Of a DNA stretch of 64,000 nt, positions 34,443 to 44,483 are shown piece by piece. How positions within the stretch are numbered: position 1 is the first letter of the stretch; each line of letters opens with the position of its first letter. The stretch is from Myxococcota bacterium (lineage in GTDB: Bacteria > Myxococcota_A > UBA796 > UBA2385). The notes under the pieces were generated by a model, which made no database searches, had not been told where the DNA came from, and worked only from the letters and a program-made list of their open reading frames with translations. Location: positions 18,041 through 82,040 of the forward strand of contig JAKLKF010000019.1 in NCBI GenBank assembly GCA_023150805.1, given 5' to 3'. Made by a program: the position numbers and the translations under genes.

Positions 34443-35498
34443 ATGCGCGACCCGTATGCGGTGCTCGGCGTCGCCAAGGACGCCAGCATCGAGGACATCA
34501 AGAAGGCCTACAAGAAGCTGGCCCGCAAGCACCACCCCGACCTGGCGAAGTCCGAGGCGGACGGCGAGCGCTTCAAGGAGATCAACGCGGCCCACGACAT
34601 CCTGGGCGACGCGGAGAAGCGGCGGCTCTTCGACGAGTTCGGGGAGGTGAGCACGCGGCCGGGCTTCGACGCGGACCAGGCGCGGGCGTACCAGCACATG
34701 GCCGGGGGCCGCGGCTTCCGGGGCTTCGGCGGCAGCGGCGGTGGCTTCGGCGGCAGCGGCGGGGGCTTCGGCGGCACGCCCGGCGGGGGCTTCCGCTGGT
34801 CCAGCGACGGACCCGACCTGGGCGGCGGCTTCGGCGGGGGCGGGGGCGGCTTCGTCGACGCCGACGACCTGCTGGGCTCCCTCTTCGGAGGCGCCCGGGC
34901 GCGGCGGGGCCCTCGCCCCGGGCAGGACATCCAGGCCGAGGTCCACGTCAGCCTGCTGCAGGTGGCCCGGGCCGAGCCCATCGAGCTGGAGCTGCGGCGC
35001 CCGGTGGTCAGCGGCGGCGGAGGCGGCGGACAGCCGACGATGACGCTGCACGAGGAGAAGCTCAAGGTCCGGCTGCCGCCGGGGGTGGAGGACGGCAAGA
35101 CCATCGTGCTGCGCGGCAAGGGCGGGGAGTCGCCCTCGGGCGGCCCGCCGGGCGACCTCCGGATCACCATCCGCATCGAGCCCGTCCCTGGCCTGCGTCG
35201 GGACGGCGAGACCCTGGAGCTGGACCTTCCCATCACCTTCGCCGAGGCGCTGGTGGGCGGGCGGGTGACGGTGCCCACCTTCGACGGCGAGGTGAAGGTC
35301 ACGCTGCCGCCGGGGTCCCAGCAGGGGCAGAAGCTGCGCCTGCGCGGCAAGGGCATGAAGCTGGCGCATGGGCGCGGCGACCTCATCCTGGTGCTGCGGC
35401 CGACGCCGCCGGCCTCGGGGGGACCCGACGCCGAGGCGCTGGCCGGCCAGCTCGCGGCGCTGTACGACCAGGACGTGCGCGCGGGGCTGCCCCTCTGA
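34443..35498 (+). CDS. DnaJ-like cochaperone (CbpA/type II)
   Basis: A 351-residue J-domain protein: J domain 1-65 with His31-Pro-Asp33, then a Gly/Phe-rich stretch (FGGSGGGFGGSGGGFGG) and two C-terminal substrate-binding domains (LKVRLPPGVEDGKTIVLRGKG; VTVPTFDGEVKVTLPPGSQQG). No Cys-rich zinc finger is present, so it is the CbpA-like type rather than classic DnaJ. It would stimulate DnaK and bind unfolded clients in the cytoplasm. No dnaK or grpE in the window. GGAGG lies eight bases before the ATG. Confidence 0.9.
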   Translation: MRDPYAVLGVAKDASIEDIKKAYKKLARKHHPDLAKSEADGERFKEINAAHDILGDAEKRRLFDEFGEVSTRPGFDADQARAYQHMAGGRGFRGFGGSGGGFGGSGGGFGGTPGGGFRWSSDGPDLGGGFGGGGGGFVDADDLLGSLFGGARARRGPRPGQDIQAEVHVSLLQVARAEPIELELRRPVVSGGGGGGQPTMTLHEEKLKVRLPPGVEDGKTIVLRGKGGESPSGGPPGDLRITIRIEPVPGLRRDGETLELDLPITFAEALVGGRVTVPTFDGEVKVTLPPGSQQGQKLRLRGKGMKLAHGRGDLILVLRPTPPASGGPDAEALAGQLAALYDQDVRAGLPL

Positions 35499-35629
35499 CC
35501 GGCGCTGCCGCCGAACCGGGGGAGGCAGCCGGGGTGTAGCCCGGTCCCGCTCGGTGGGGCTATGCTCCGGGCCTGGTCGCGCCCGCCCCGGGTCGACCCC
35601 ACCCGCGCAACAGGCGCCCTGGAGGAGAC

Positions 35630-36592
35630 ATGAGCACCATCACCATGCTGGCCCTGCTGTTGGCCGGCTGCGGCGACAAGGACGGCGGCGACGACACCGG
35701 CCTCACCGGCGACGGTGGGACCGGCGACGGTGGGACCGGCGACGGCGGGACCGGCGGCCCCTCGATCGAGGACTTCATCAACGTCACCGATCCCTACGCC
35801 GGCGACATCGACTCCTGCTGCGACCTGGTCGGCGCGGAGAGCGACTGCTGGAACGGCGCCAACTGGATCAGCCACACGCCCGACCCGAACCTCCAGGTGG
35901 CCTCGGCGCTCAACGGAGACATCCTGGACTTCGAGACCGGCGACCCGGTCGCGGACGCCACCCTGGACCTGTGGTTCGAGAACGATCCCACCGTGGGCGC
36001 GCCGGACTACTCGGTCGTGGGCGACGGCGACGGCTACGTCACGTCGACCTTCTACACCTGCAAGCCGGTGGCCTACAAGGTCAGCACCGACCCCGCGCTG
36101 GACGCCACGGTCGACACCTACGAGCTGAACCAGATCGAACCGTACACCGACGGCACCATCGTGACCGAGTTCAACTCGGTCTCGTCGACGACCTACGCGA
36201 TCATCCCCTCGCTGCTCGGCGTGTCGCCGGACGGCGACAAGGGCACCATCGCCGGCACGGCCTACGACTGCGGCGGGCAGCCCATCGAGGGCGCGCAGAT
36301 CGTGGTCAAGGACGCCGAGACGGGCGCCATCCCCGAGTCGCTGGTCGTCAAGTACTTCGTGGACGAGTTCCCCAACCGCAACCAGCCCTACACCTCGGCG
36401 GACGGGCTGTGGGTGGCCATCAACGTGCCCGAGGGCAACTGGGTGGTCGAGCTGTACGTGGCCGACCCGGCGGGTGGTCACACCCTGATCGGCAAGAGCC
36501 CCGCCTACATCTTCCCCGAGAGCATCCTCATCTCGAACATCTACACGGGCTTCGAGGACGGGAAGCGCTACCCCGACATCTGCCTGCTCTAG
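35630..36592 (+). CDS. lipoprotein with carboxypeptidase-regulatory-like domains
   Basis: A 320-residue lipoprotein: signal MSTITMLALLLAGC (lipid Cys 14) and a TGDGG-repeat linker (about 25-41). The rest has two beta-sandwich segments, NGDILDFETGDPVADATLDLWF and IAGTAYDCGGQPIEGAQIVVKD, that resemble carboxypeptidase regulatory (CarboxypepD_reg-like/prealbumin) folds. No catalytic residues seen. A GGAGGAG Shine-Dalgarno lies just ahead. It precedes the outer-membrane barrel gene on the same strand. Function unknown. Confidence 0.75.
   Translation: MSTITMLALLLAGCGDKDGGDDTGLTGDGGTGDGGTGDGGTGGPSIEDFINVTDPYAGDIDSCCDLVGAESDCWNGANWISHTPDPNLQVASALNGDILDFETGDPVADATLDLWFENDPTVGAPDYSVVGDGDGYVTSTFYTCKPVAYKVSTDPALDATVDTYELNQIEPYTDGTIVTEFNSVSSTTYAIIPSLLGVSPDGDKGTIAGTAYDCGGQPIEGAQIVVKDAETGAIPESLVVKYFVDEFPNRNQPYTSADGLWVAINVPEGNWVVELYVADPAGGHTLIGKSPAYIFPESILISNIYTGFEDGKRYPDICLL
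35705..35749 (+). repeat. 15-bp tandem repeat coding TGDGG linker
   Basis: ACCGGCGACGGTGGG at 35705 and 35720, and ACCGGCGACGGCGGG at 35735. Translates to three Thr-Gly-Asp-Gly-Gly units immediately after the lipobox. Confidence 0.85.
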
Positions 36593-36640
36593 GCCTGCGA
36601 CGCGGGCAGTCGCCTCGCGTGCGGTAGATTGCGCTCCGTC

Positions 36641-36670
36641 GGGCGCGCCTCGTCCATGCGGGGCGCGCCC
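36641..36670 (+). promoter_or_regulatory. 9-bp hairpin in the leader of the outer-membrane barrel gene
   Basis: GGGCGCGCC (36641-36649) and GGCGCGCCC (36662-36670) form a perfect stem with a 12-base loop. A -10-like TAGATT at 36625-36630 would put the transcript start near the foot of this stem, so it could protect the mRNA 5' end. The ATG is 26 bases further on, with GGAAGGA as Shine-Dalgarno. Confidence 0.45.
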
Positions 36671-36696
36671 GCGTCGCATCCAGCCCGGAAGGACCC

Positions 36697-38400
36697 ATGC
36701 TGCTGCCTGCTCTCGCCCTGCTGCTGACCGCGCCCGCCCACGCCGTGCCCGACGACTTCGAGTTCGAGCTCGAGGGCTACTACCGCAACCGCGCCATCTT
36801 GCTGGCGGACGGCCTGTTCGGCAGCGACAAGGTCGGCTTCTACGCCGACCAGCAGGGCGACGCGCGGATGATGGTGCAGCGGCTGCGCCTGCAGCCCGGC
36901 ATCAACTTCCAGAACCGCGCCAAGTTCTTCCTGCAGACCGACGTGCTGGACGACGTGGCCTGGGGCGACAACCAGTCGATGGCCAGCACGGCGCTGTTCG
37001 CGGGTGACCCCACCGCGACGGGCACCGACGGCGTCGAGCAGGACGTCTTCAAGCTCAAGCGGGCGTGGATGGAGTTCAACGTCCCGGTGGGCGTGGTGCG
37101 CGTGGGGCGCCAGGCCAGCTCCTGGGGCATGGGCCTGCTGGCCAACCACGGCGACGGCTTCGACGACACCTTCGGCGAGAACCACTACGGCTCGACCTAC
37201 GACCGCGCCATTTTCGCCACCAAGCCCATCGCGATCATCCAGACCATCGCCGGCAAGGACCCCGACCCGATCCCCCTGTACTTCGCCGTCGGCGTCGATC
37301 GCCTGGTCGAGGATCCGCTCACCCAGTACTACGGCTTCAACTGCACCACGAGCAACGCCGATGGCACGCCCATCGTCGAGGGGGACGCCAACTACGACCC
37401 GCGCTGCGACCCGGACAGCGACGGCTACCACACCCTCTCGCACGAGTTCGACGCCGACCGGGTCGACGAGGACCGCGGGCCGACCTGGTGGGCCGACCAG
37501 CAGGACGACGTCTGGGAGATGGTCTACGCGCTGATCTACCGGGGCGAGGGCATCGACCTGGCGGGCAGCAAGGCCGACCTGGTGGCGGGCGCCTACCTGG
37601 TGAACCGCAAGCAGCAGGAGACCGCGTCCAACGTCCTCATCGCGGACGCCTACCTGAAGTTCCTGTGGCGCGGCATCTACCTGGAGGCCGAGGGCCTCAC
37701 CATCCAGGGCAAGACCTACGCGATCTCGCTGCCCGGCGCGCTCAACGCCGACGAGGCGGGGGTGCTCGACGCGGACTCGGGCCTGGACAAGGCGCTGTAC
37801 AAGGACGCCAACATCTGGGGCTACGTCGCCCGCGCCGGCTACAAGCAGGAGGGCTACAGCTTCGTGATGGAGCACGGCTACGCCAGCGGGGACGACAACC
37901 CCGCCGACGCCGAGTTCACCGGGCGGCCCCTGCACCCCGACTACAACGTGGGCCTGCTGCTGTACGAGGAGGTGCTGGCCTACGTCACGGCGGCCACCTG
38001 GACGGACTCGGCCGAGGGGCTGTGGAGCAACGGCGGCGTCTACAACAGCCGCTACATCTACCCCCAGGTCACCTGGCGGCCGATGGACAACTGGGAGATC
38101 ATCGGCGCCTGGCTGATGGCCTGGCCCGACAAGCCGGACGGCAGCCGCATCCTGTGCGCCCCTGACGACGCGGTGGAGTGCACCAGCACCCCGGCCACCG
38201 CCAAGAGCATCGGCTGGGAGGCCGACCTGGGCGTGAAGCACCGCTTCCACGAGCACGTGCTGTTCAGCCTGGAGACGGGCTACGCCCGCACCACCGACCG
38301 CCTGCCCTACGAGAGCGTCGGCCTGGCCTTCACCACCAAGGACGGCAAGCCGGTGGGCAACTTCTACACGCTGCAGTCCCGCATCGCCTTCGAGTTCTGA
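36697..38400 (+). CDS. outer-membrane beta-barrel porin-like protein
   Basis: A 567-residue protein with a Sec signal (MLLPALALLLTAPAHA, cleaved after AHA) and alternating short amphipathic strands, ending FYTLQSRIAFEF with the C-terminal Phe required for BAM insertion. Segments such as MVQRLRLQPGINFQNRAKFFLQTDV and FNVPVGVVRVGRQASSWGMGLL resemble alginate-export/OprB-type porins in style, though I cannot assign a substrate. Its stop overlaps the next ATG by one base (TGATG). Confidence 0.75.
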   Translation: MLLPALALLLTAPAHAVPDDFEFELEGYYRNRAILLADGLFGSDKVGFYADQQGDARMMVQRLRLQPGINFQNRAKFFLQTDVLDDVAWGDNQSMASTALFAGDPTATGTDGVEQDVFKLKRAWMEFNVPVGVVRVGRQASSWGMGLLANHGDGFDDTFGENHYGSTYDRAIFATKPIAIIQTIAGKDPDPIPLYFAVGVDRLVEDPLTQYYGFNCTTSNADGTPIVEGDANYDPRCDPDSDGYHTLSHEFDADRVDEDRGPTWWADQQDDVWEMVYALIYRGEGIDLAGSKADLVAGAYLVNRKQQETASNVLIADAYLKFLWRGIYLEAEGLTIQGKTYAISLPGALNADEAGVLDADSGLDKALYKDANIWGYVARAGYKQEGYSFVMEHGYASGDDNPADAEFTGRPLHPDYNVGLLLYEEVLAYVTAATWTDSAEGLWSNGGVYNSRYIYPQVTWRPMDNWEIIGAWLMAWPDKPDGSRILCAPDDAVECTSTPATAKSIGWEADLGVKHRFHEHVLFSLETGYARTTDRLPYESVGLAFTTKDGKPVGNFYTLQSRIAFEF

Positions 38401-38636
38401 TGACCGGGGTCCTCGTCCTGGCGCTGGAGCTGGCCATGCTGCTGGTCGTGGTCGACCTGTTGGTCGGCTGGGTCCAGCCCGAGACCGACCGCTGGCCGCG
38501 CCGCCCGCTGCACGCCCTGACCGAGCCGGTCCTTCGCCCGCTGCGGCGGGTCAGCCAGGCCCGGGGATGGGACTGGAGCCCGCTGGTGCTGATCCTCCTG
38601 CTCGGCGCGCTCCGCGTCGCACTGGACCGCGCATGA
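38400..38636 (+). CDS. YggT-like small membrane protein
   Basis: A 78-residue inner-membrane protein: helix 1 (VLVLALELAMLLVVVDLLVGW), then LTEPVLRPLRRVSQARGWDWSPL and helix 2 (LVLILLLGALRVAL). The sequence TEPVLRPLRR...DWSPLV closely follows the YggT family hallmark (TdPlLrPiRRiiPp..giDlSPi). It overlaps both neighbours (one base upstream, four downstream), so it was missed by length filters but is well supported by coupling. Role of YggT is unclear; linked to osmotic or division functions in some bacteria. Confidence 0.75.
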   Translation: MTGVLVLALELAMLLVVVDLLVGWVQPETDRWPRRPLHALTEPVLRPLRRVSQARGWDWSPLVLILLLGALRVALDRA

Positions 38637-39340
38637 CCCTGCTGCCCATCCTGCTCGCCCTCGTCCTGTCCGCGGCCGCCGCCCCCGAGGATGACCTCCA
38701 CCAGGCCGCCGCGGCCGAGCTGCCGGTCCAGGCGCGCCAGGAGGCCTTCGATCGCCTGGTGGCGCTGGGCACCACCGACCTGGGGCTGGTGACCCGCGTC
38801 GCGACGACCGAGGCGGAGGACACGCGGCGCCGCTGGGTCGCGATCCGCGTCCTGGGCCACGTGGGCGGGGACGGCGCCGAGGGCACGGTGGTCTCGCTGC
38901 TGGCCGACCCGCAGCCGGCGATCCGGGCTGCCGCCGTCGGTGCCCTGGGCGAGACCGGCAAGCGCGCCCACACGGCGCGCATCGTCGCCCTGCTGGAGGA
39001 CCCGGCCGTCATCGTCCGGGCCGAGGCCGCCACCGCGCTGGGCAAGATCGGAGATCCGGCGGCGGTCGCCGCCCTGTCCCGGGCCATCGACGCCCGCGCC
39101 AGCTACCACCGCGACGCCAGCCTGTGGGTGCGGCGCCACTACGTGCTGGCGCTGGGCAGCATCGGGCACAAGGACGCCGTCCCGGCGCTGCTGCGCGCCC
39201 TGGACGACGAGGACCCCGGCGTGGCCGAGGCCGCGATCCCGGCCTTCGAGCGCATCGGCGGCTTCTCGATGGGCGAGGGCCGCACCCCCGAGCAGCAGCG
39301 CGAGGCCTGGCGCCGCTGGGGGCAGGCCCAGGTGCAGTAG
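38633..39340 (+). CDS. exported HEAT-repeat protein
   Basis: 235 residues: signal-like MTLLPILLALVLSAAAAPE, then about five HEAT or PBS-lyase-type repeats (VAIRVLGHVGGDGAEGTVVSLLADPQ, VGALGETGKRAHTARIVALLEDP, TALGKIGDPAAVAALSRAI, LALGSIGHKDAVPALLRALDDED). Such repeats give a curved protein-binding surface. ATGA overlap with the YggT-like gene makes a coupled trio with the porin-like barrel. Substrate or partner unknown. Confidence 0.8.
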   Translation: MTLLPILLALVLSAAAAPEDDLHQAAAAELPVQARQEAFDRLVALGTTDLGLVTRVATTEAEDTRRRWVAIRVLGHVGGDGAEGTVVSLLADPQPAIRAAAVGALGETGKRAHTARIVALLEDPAVIVRAEAATALGKIGDPAAVAALSRAIDARASYHRDASLWVRRHYVLALGSIGHKDAVPALLRALDDEDPGVAEAAIPAFERIGGFSMGEGRTPEQQREAWRRWGQAQVQ

Positions 39341-39365
39341 GTCGGCCCCGCCGCAGGCGGCCGGG

Positions 39366-40124
39366 CTACCGGGCGATGCGCAGCTTCAGCACGCTGCGGC
39401 CGACGCCGATGGTGTCGCCGTCGACCAGCCGGCTGACCGAGACCTGGCGCCCGTTGTGGTAGGTGCCGTTCGTGCTGCCCAGGTCGCGCAGGAAGATCAT
39501 CTCGCGGCCGAAGACCTCGACCACCGAGTGCCGGCGGCTGACCTCCAGGTCGGACAGCGGAACCTCGCCCATCTTGCGGCCGATCGTGATGTTGCCGCGC
39601 GTGAAGCGGTAGACCTTGCCGGCGTCGGCGCCGGCCACCACCTCGACCATGGCGTTGAGCCCCGGGGGCAGGCGCAGGTCCTGGTCGATGACGTCGGCCG
39701 GGCTGCGGGTGCGCTCGCTGGGCACGCGCAGCTCCACCAGCTCCTCGTCCAGGAGCCAGGCGATCTCGAGCTGGTTCTTGCGGGCGGCGGCCTGCCGGGG
39801 CGCCTGCTGCTCGCTGACGCTGGCCTCGGCCAGGCCGATGAAGAGCACCAGCTTGCTGCTGCCGATGCTGATCTCGGCGCCCGGGCGCAGCGCCGCCTCG
39901 CGCACCAGCCGGCCGTCCACCAGGGTCCCGTTCGTGCTGCCCAGGTCCTGGATGACCCAGCCGTCCTCGCGGGGCAGGATCTGGGCGTGGCTGCCGCTGA
40001 CCAGCGGGTCGTCCAGCAGCAGGTCGCCCCGCTTGCGGCCGATGATCAGCGGCTCGGCCTCGGACAGGGGCACGTTCAGGCCCTGCCGCGCGCCGCTGAC
40101 CACCTTGAGGAAGGCGGTGGCCAT
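39366..40124 (-). CDS. protein with two FHA domains
   Basis: A 252-residue cytoplasmic protein. FHA domain 1 at about 25-90 (IIGRKRGDLLLDDPLVSGSHA ... DLGSTNGTLVDGR) and FHA domain 2 at about 170-245 (ITIGRKMGEVPLSDLEVSRRHS ... DLGSTNGTYHNGR). Both keep the Arg, Ser/His and Asn-Gly residues that bind phosphothreonine. Thus it reads Ser/Thr kinase signals. The stop/start overlap with the HMG-CoA lyase gene is TGATG. Likely works with kinases such as the one at 61.8 kb, but no direct link is visible. Confidence 0.9.
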   Translation of the reverse strand: MATAFLKVVSGARQGLNVPLSEAEPLIIGRKRGDLLLDDPLVSGSHAQILPREDGWVIQDLGSTNGTLVDGRLVREAALRPGAEISIGSSKLVLFIGLAEASVSEQQAPRQAAARKNQLEIAWLLDEELVELRVPSERTRSPADVIDQDLRLPPGLNAMVEVVAGADAGKVYRFTRGNITIGRKMGEVPLSDLEVSRRHSVVEVFGREMIFLRDLGSTNGTYHNGRQVSVSRLVDGDTIGVGRSVLKLRIAR

Positions 40125-41098
40125 CAGGCGGTGCGCGCGGCCGCGGTCCGGGCGTGGGCGCCCAGCCAGTAGCGCAGGTAGCGACCGGGCAGCGGGCGGC
40201 CCAGGTCCTGGGCCAGGGCCTGGCCGGCCTGGCAGGCGCGGTCGAGGTCCACGCCCGTGTGCACGCCCATCGCGTGCAGCATGTGGACCAGGTCCTCGGT
40301 CGCGGCGTTGCCCGAGGCGCCGGGCGCGTAGGGACAGCCGCCGACGCCGCCGATGCTGCCGTCGAAGGTGCGGACCCCCGCCTGGTAGCCGGCCAGGATG
40401 TTGGCCAGCGCCGTGCCCTTGGTGTCGTGCATGTGCAGGGCGATGCGCTCCAGCGGGACGCCCGCCTGCACCATGGCCGCGATCACCCGCTGCACCAGCG
40501 CCGGGTCGCCCATGCCGGTGGTGTCGCCGAGCGCGATCTCGTCGGCGCCGGCCTCCATCAGCGACAGGGCCAGGTTCACGCTGTCGGCGATGGCGACGGG
40601 GCCCTCGTAGGGGCAGCCGAAGACGGTCGACAGGTAGCTGCGGACCACCACGCCCTCGTCCCGGGCCGCGCCGATCACCTGGCGCAGCGCCGACAGGCTC
40701 TCCTGCCGGGTGCGGTTGACGTTCTTGCGGTTGTGGGTCTCGCTGGCGCTCATGAAGGTCGCCACGTGGCGCAGGCCGACCTCGACCGCCCGCTCCAGCC
40801 CCCGCTCGTTGGGGACCAGGCCCCAGTAGCGGACGCCCTCGACCCGGGGCAGGCGTCCCACCAGCTCGGCCGCGTCGGAGAGCTGGGGGATCCAGCTCGC
40901 GCGCACGAAGCTGGTCACCTCGATGTCGGTGAGCCCGGCCTCGACCAGGCCCGCCACCAGCCGCAGCTTCGCCTCGACCGGCAGGATCTCGGGCTCGTTC
41001 TGCAGGCCGTCGCGGGGCGAGACCTCGTAGATGCGCACCACGCCGGTGGGGGCGAGCACGTCGGGCGCCGAGGAGGAGAGGGTCTGCCGTGGGCTCAC
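40124..41098 (-). CDS. hydroxymethylglutaryl-CoA lyase
   Basis: A 324-residue DRE-TIM enzyme that splits HMG-CoA to acetoacetate and acetyl-CoA in leucine breakdown. Motifs: EVSPRDGLQNE near the start, GDTTGMGDP, HMHDTKGTALAN and the catalytic-Cys loop GGCPYAPGASGNAATED. The GTG at 41098 is chosen because GAGG is upstream and the residues fit; no ATG precedes the first motif. Myxobacteria also use HMG-CoA routes for isovaleryl-CoA, but this gene alone does not show that. One-base overlap with the FHA gene. Confidence 0.92.
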   Translation of the reverse strand: MSPRQTLSSSAPDVLAPTGVVRIYEVSPRDGLQNEPEILPVEAKLRLVAGLVEAGLTDIEVTSFVRASWIPQLSDAAELVGRLPRVEGVRYWGLVPNERGLERAVEVGLRHVATFMSASETHNRKNVNRTRQESLSALRQVIGAARDEGVVVRSYLSTVFGCPYEGPVAIADSVNLALSLMEAGADEIALGDTTGMGDPALVQRVIAAMVQAGVPLERIALHMHDTKGTALANILAGYQAGVRTFDGSIGGVGGCPYAPGASGNAATEDLVHMLHAMGVHTGVDLDRACQAGQALAQDLGRPLPGRYLRYWLGAHARTAAARTA

Positions 41099-41200
41099 GA
41101 GGGCCTCGCGGGAGCGGTGGAGGAGGGCGATCCACAGATCGCCGCTTGCATCATAGACCCGCGCGGGCCGGGCGACGAGCCCGACCCGGCGGTCGGCGGG

Positions 41201-42124
41201 TCACCAGCGGTCACCCATCAGCTTGATCATCACGGCCTTCTGCGCGTGCAGGCGGTTCTCGGCCTGGTCGAAGACGACGGACTGCGGGCCGTCGATGACC
41301 TCGGCCGCGACCTCCTCGCCGCGGTGGGCGGGCAGGCAGTGCATGAAGATGGCGCCGGGCCTGGCGCGGCCCATCATCGCCTCGTCGACCTGGAAGCCCT
41401 CGAAGCGCTTGAGGCGCTCGGCGTGCTCGGCCTCCTGGCCCATGCTGGCCCACACGTCGGTGTAGACGACGTCGGCCTCCTGGGCCGCCAGGCCGGGGTC
41501 CTCGGTGACCTGGATCGCCCCGCCGGTGCGGGCGGCGATGTCGCGGGCGCGGGTCACGATCTCGGGGTCGGGCGCGTAGCCGCGGGGGTGGCCGACCGCG
41601 ACGGTCATGCCGGCCAGGGCGCCGCCGAACAGGATGCTGTGCGCCATGTTGTTGCCGTCGCCGATGTAGGTCCACTTGCGGCCGGCCAGGCTGCCCAGCT
41701 TCTCCTCGATGGTCTGCAGGTCGGCCAGCACCTGGCAGGGGTGCAGCAGGTCGGAGAGGCCGTTGATCACCGGCACGTCGGCGTAGGCGGCCAGGTCGAC
41801 CACGTCCTGGTGGGCGAAGACGCGGGCCATGATGCCGTCGACGTAGCGGGACAGGACGCGGGCGGTGTCGGCGATGGTCTCGCCCCGGTGGAGCTGGATG
41901 TCCTTGGGCCCCAGGTACAGGCCCTGGCCGCCCAGCTGGTAGATGCCCGTCTCGAAGCTGACCCGGGTCCGCAGCGACGGCTTCTGGAAGATCATCGCCA
42001 GCGTGCGGCCGCGGCACACGTCGCGGAAGCCCTGGGGGTGCAGCTTGACCTGGCGGGCCAGGTCCAGGTAGGCGCGGATCTGCTCGGGGCTGTGGTCGGC
42101 GAGGGAGAGGAAGTCGCGGGGCAT
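41201..42124 (-). CDS. argF: ornithine carbamoyltransferase
   Basis: A 307-residue cytoplasmic enzyme making citrulline from ornithine and carbamoyl phosphate. Carbamoyl-phosphate loop FQKPSLRTRVSFE, ornithine/CP site LLHPCQVLADLQTI and the closing MHCLPAHRGEEV are all intact. MPRDFLSLADHSPEQIRAYL is the normal start, at ATG 42124. No other arg gene is adjacent. Divergent from the sigma-54 activator gene, with 104 bp between. Confidence 0.95.
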   Translation of the reverse strand: MPRDFLSLADHSPEQIRAYLDLARQVKLHPQGFRDVCRGRTLAMIFQKPSLRTRVSFETGIYQLGGQGLYLGPKDIQLHRGETIADTARVLSRYVDGIMARVFAHQDVVDLAAYADVPVINGLSDLLHPCQVLADLQTIEEKLGSLAGRKWTYIGDGNNMAHSILFGGALAGMTVAVGHPRGYAPDPEIVTRARDIAARTGGAIQVTEDPGLAAQEADVVYTDVWASMGQEAEHAERLKRFEGFQVDEAMMGRARPGAIFMHCLPAHRGEEVAAEVIDGPQSVVFDQAENRLHAQKAVMIKLMGDRW

Positions 42125-42202
42125 GGGGCGCTCCAACGGGCGGGAGGGCCCCGCTATCCGCGCCTGCGACCGATGTGCAGGGGGGCTGGCCTTGCACCGG
42201 GC

Positions 42203-42225
42203 GCGACGACGTTGCACGTTGTCGC
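42203..42225. promoter_or_regulatory. inverted repeat just upstream of the sigma-54 activator
   Basis: GCGACGACGT (42203-42212), spacer TGC, ACGTTGTCGC (42216-42225); nine of ten positions are symmetrical. It ends three bases before the ATG at 42229, so it could be an operator or an RBS-hiding hairpin. TTGCAC also occurs twice (42192 and 42212). No regulator is assigned. Confidence 0.45.
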
Positions 42226-42228
42226 GTC

Positions 42229-43179
<951 letters not shown>

Positions 43180-43278
43180 GGGATCTTCCCGCCCCGGGAA
43201 CGGCGCGATCCTGAGACGGGCTGTCAAGAAGCCCTCACAGGCCGTGCGTGGCCCGCCTCTGACCTTAGCATCCTGATC

Positions 43279-44370
43279 GTGCTGGTCCCGCTCGCCATCC
43301 TGGGCTGCCGCTCGGTCGCGCTCATGGACGCCCCCCCCGCCCAGGTGGTGGAGGTCGGGGTCGACGAGGGCGCCGGCAACGTGCTCGGCGTGCAGGCCTG
43401 GATGGATCCGACGGCCTGGTCCTCGGCCGACGCCTTCGACCTGCGGCTGCGCGAGCTGCTGGACACCGCCCGGGAGCAGGACCTGCTGCGGCCCGACACG
43501 GTGGTCGTCCTTCCCGAGCACCTGGCGACCTGGCTGGTCGTGGTGGACGAGCCCTACAACGTCATCTCGGCGCCGACCGTGGACAAGGCGCTCCGGCGCA
43601 TGATCCCGCGCCACCTCGGGCGCTTCCTCTCCCTGCGCGCGGACGCGCCCGCCGAGGACCGCAACCAGTACGCCCTCTTCGCGCTCAAGGCCGAGGAGGT
43701 GGCGGCGACCTGGGTCGAGGTCTCGACCGCGCTGGCCGTCGACTACCAGGTGAACCTGGTCGCCGGGTCCGCCCTGCTGCCGGGCCCCGAGCTGATCGAC
43801 GGCGAGCTGACCGTCGCGCCGGGAGAGCCGCTGCGCAACGTCTCCTTCGTGGTCGGCGCCGACGGGAGCCTGCTGCCCGAGCTGACCGTCGAGGCCTTCC
43901 CCGACGCCGACGAGCTGGACGTGGTCGAGCCGGGCGCGGCCGCCAGCCTGGAGGTCACGCAGACGCCGCTGGGGCCGGTCGCGGTGCTGCTGGGCGACGA
44001 CGCCTGGTACCCGACCGCCTGGGCGGCGATGGCCTTCGGCGCGCCCCGGGTGGCGGTGGGCTCGCACTACACCTCGCCCGACGGCGCCTGGTCCGAGCCC
44101 TGGGAGGGCTACACGGGCTTCGAGCCCCCCTCCGACGTCGACCCCGACGACGTCCGCCAGCTCTCGCTCAGCGAGGCCGAGCGCCGCTACGGCCTCCCCG
44201 GGCGCCTGGAGGAGGAGGGGCTGTCCTTCGGCCTGAGCGTGCCCCTGCGCGGCCACATCTGGGACCTGGGCAGCGACGGCGCGGCGGTCCTCGTGCACCA
44301 GGGACAGGTCCACGACGGGCCGCTGGTCGACGGGCCGGTGCTGGCCAACCTGTGGTTGCCCGCGCGGTGA
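43279..44370 (+). CDS. nitrilase-fold lipoprotein without catalytic Cys (copy 1)
   Basis: About 363 residues. A short lipoprotein-like N-terminus (VPLAILGC, lipid Cys 10 from the GTG used; a CTG start six bases upstream would give a longer signal). The body resembles carbon-nitrogen hydrolases: TVVVLPE (Glu80 of the triad) and LGPVAVLLGDDAWYP, which aligns with the conserved ICYDxxFP. Gly238 replaces the nucleophilic Cys, so nitrilase/amidase chemistry is unlikely. The next gene is a paralogue with the same change. Role unknown; binding protein is possible. Confidence 0.7.
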   Translation: MLVPLAILGCRSVALMDAPPAQVVEVGVDEGAGNVLGVQAWMDPTAWSSADAFDLRLRELLDTAREQDLLRPDTVVVLPEHLATWLVVVDEPYNVISAPTVDKALRRMIPRHLGRFLSLRADAPAEDRNQYALFALKAEEVAATWVEVSTALAVDYQVNLVAGSALLPGPELIDGELTVAPGEPLRNVSFVVGADGSLLPELTVEAFPDADELDVVEPGAAASLEVTQTPLGPVAVLLGDDAWYPTAWAAMAFGAPRVAVGSHYTSPDGAWSEPWEGYTGFEPPSDVDPDDVRQLSLSEAERRYGLPGRLEEEGLSFGLSVPLRGHIWDLGSDGAAVLVHQGQVHDGPLVDGPVLANLWLPAR

Positions 44371-44483
44371 GCGGCGGCGACACCGGGCTCGTCCCGGCCT
44401 GTCGCGCCAGGTGAAAAGCCTGCGACGGCGCCCCTCCTGGTGGCCGCCGCCTGCTATCAGACGCGCGTCTCCTCGGAGTAAGC

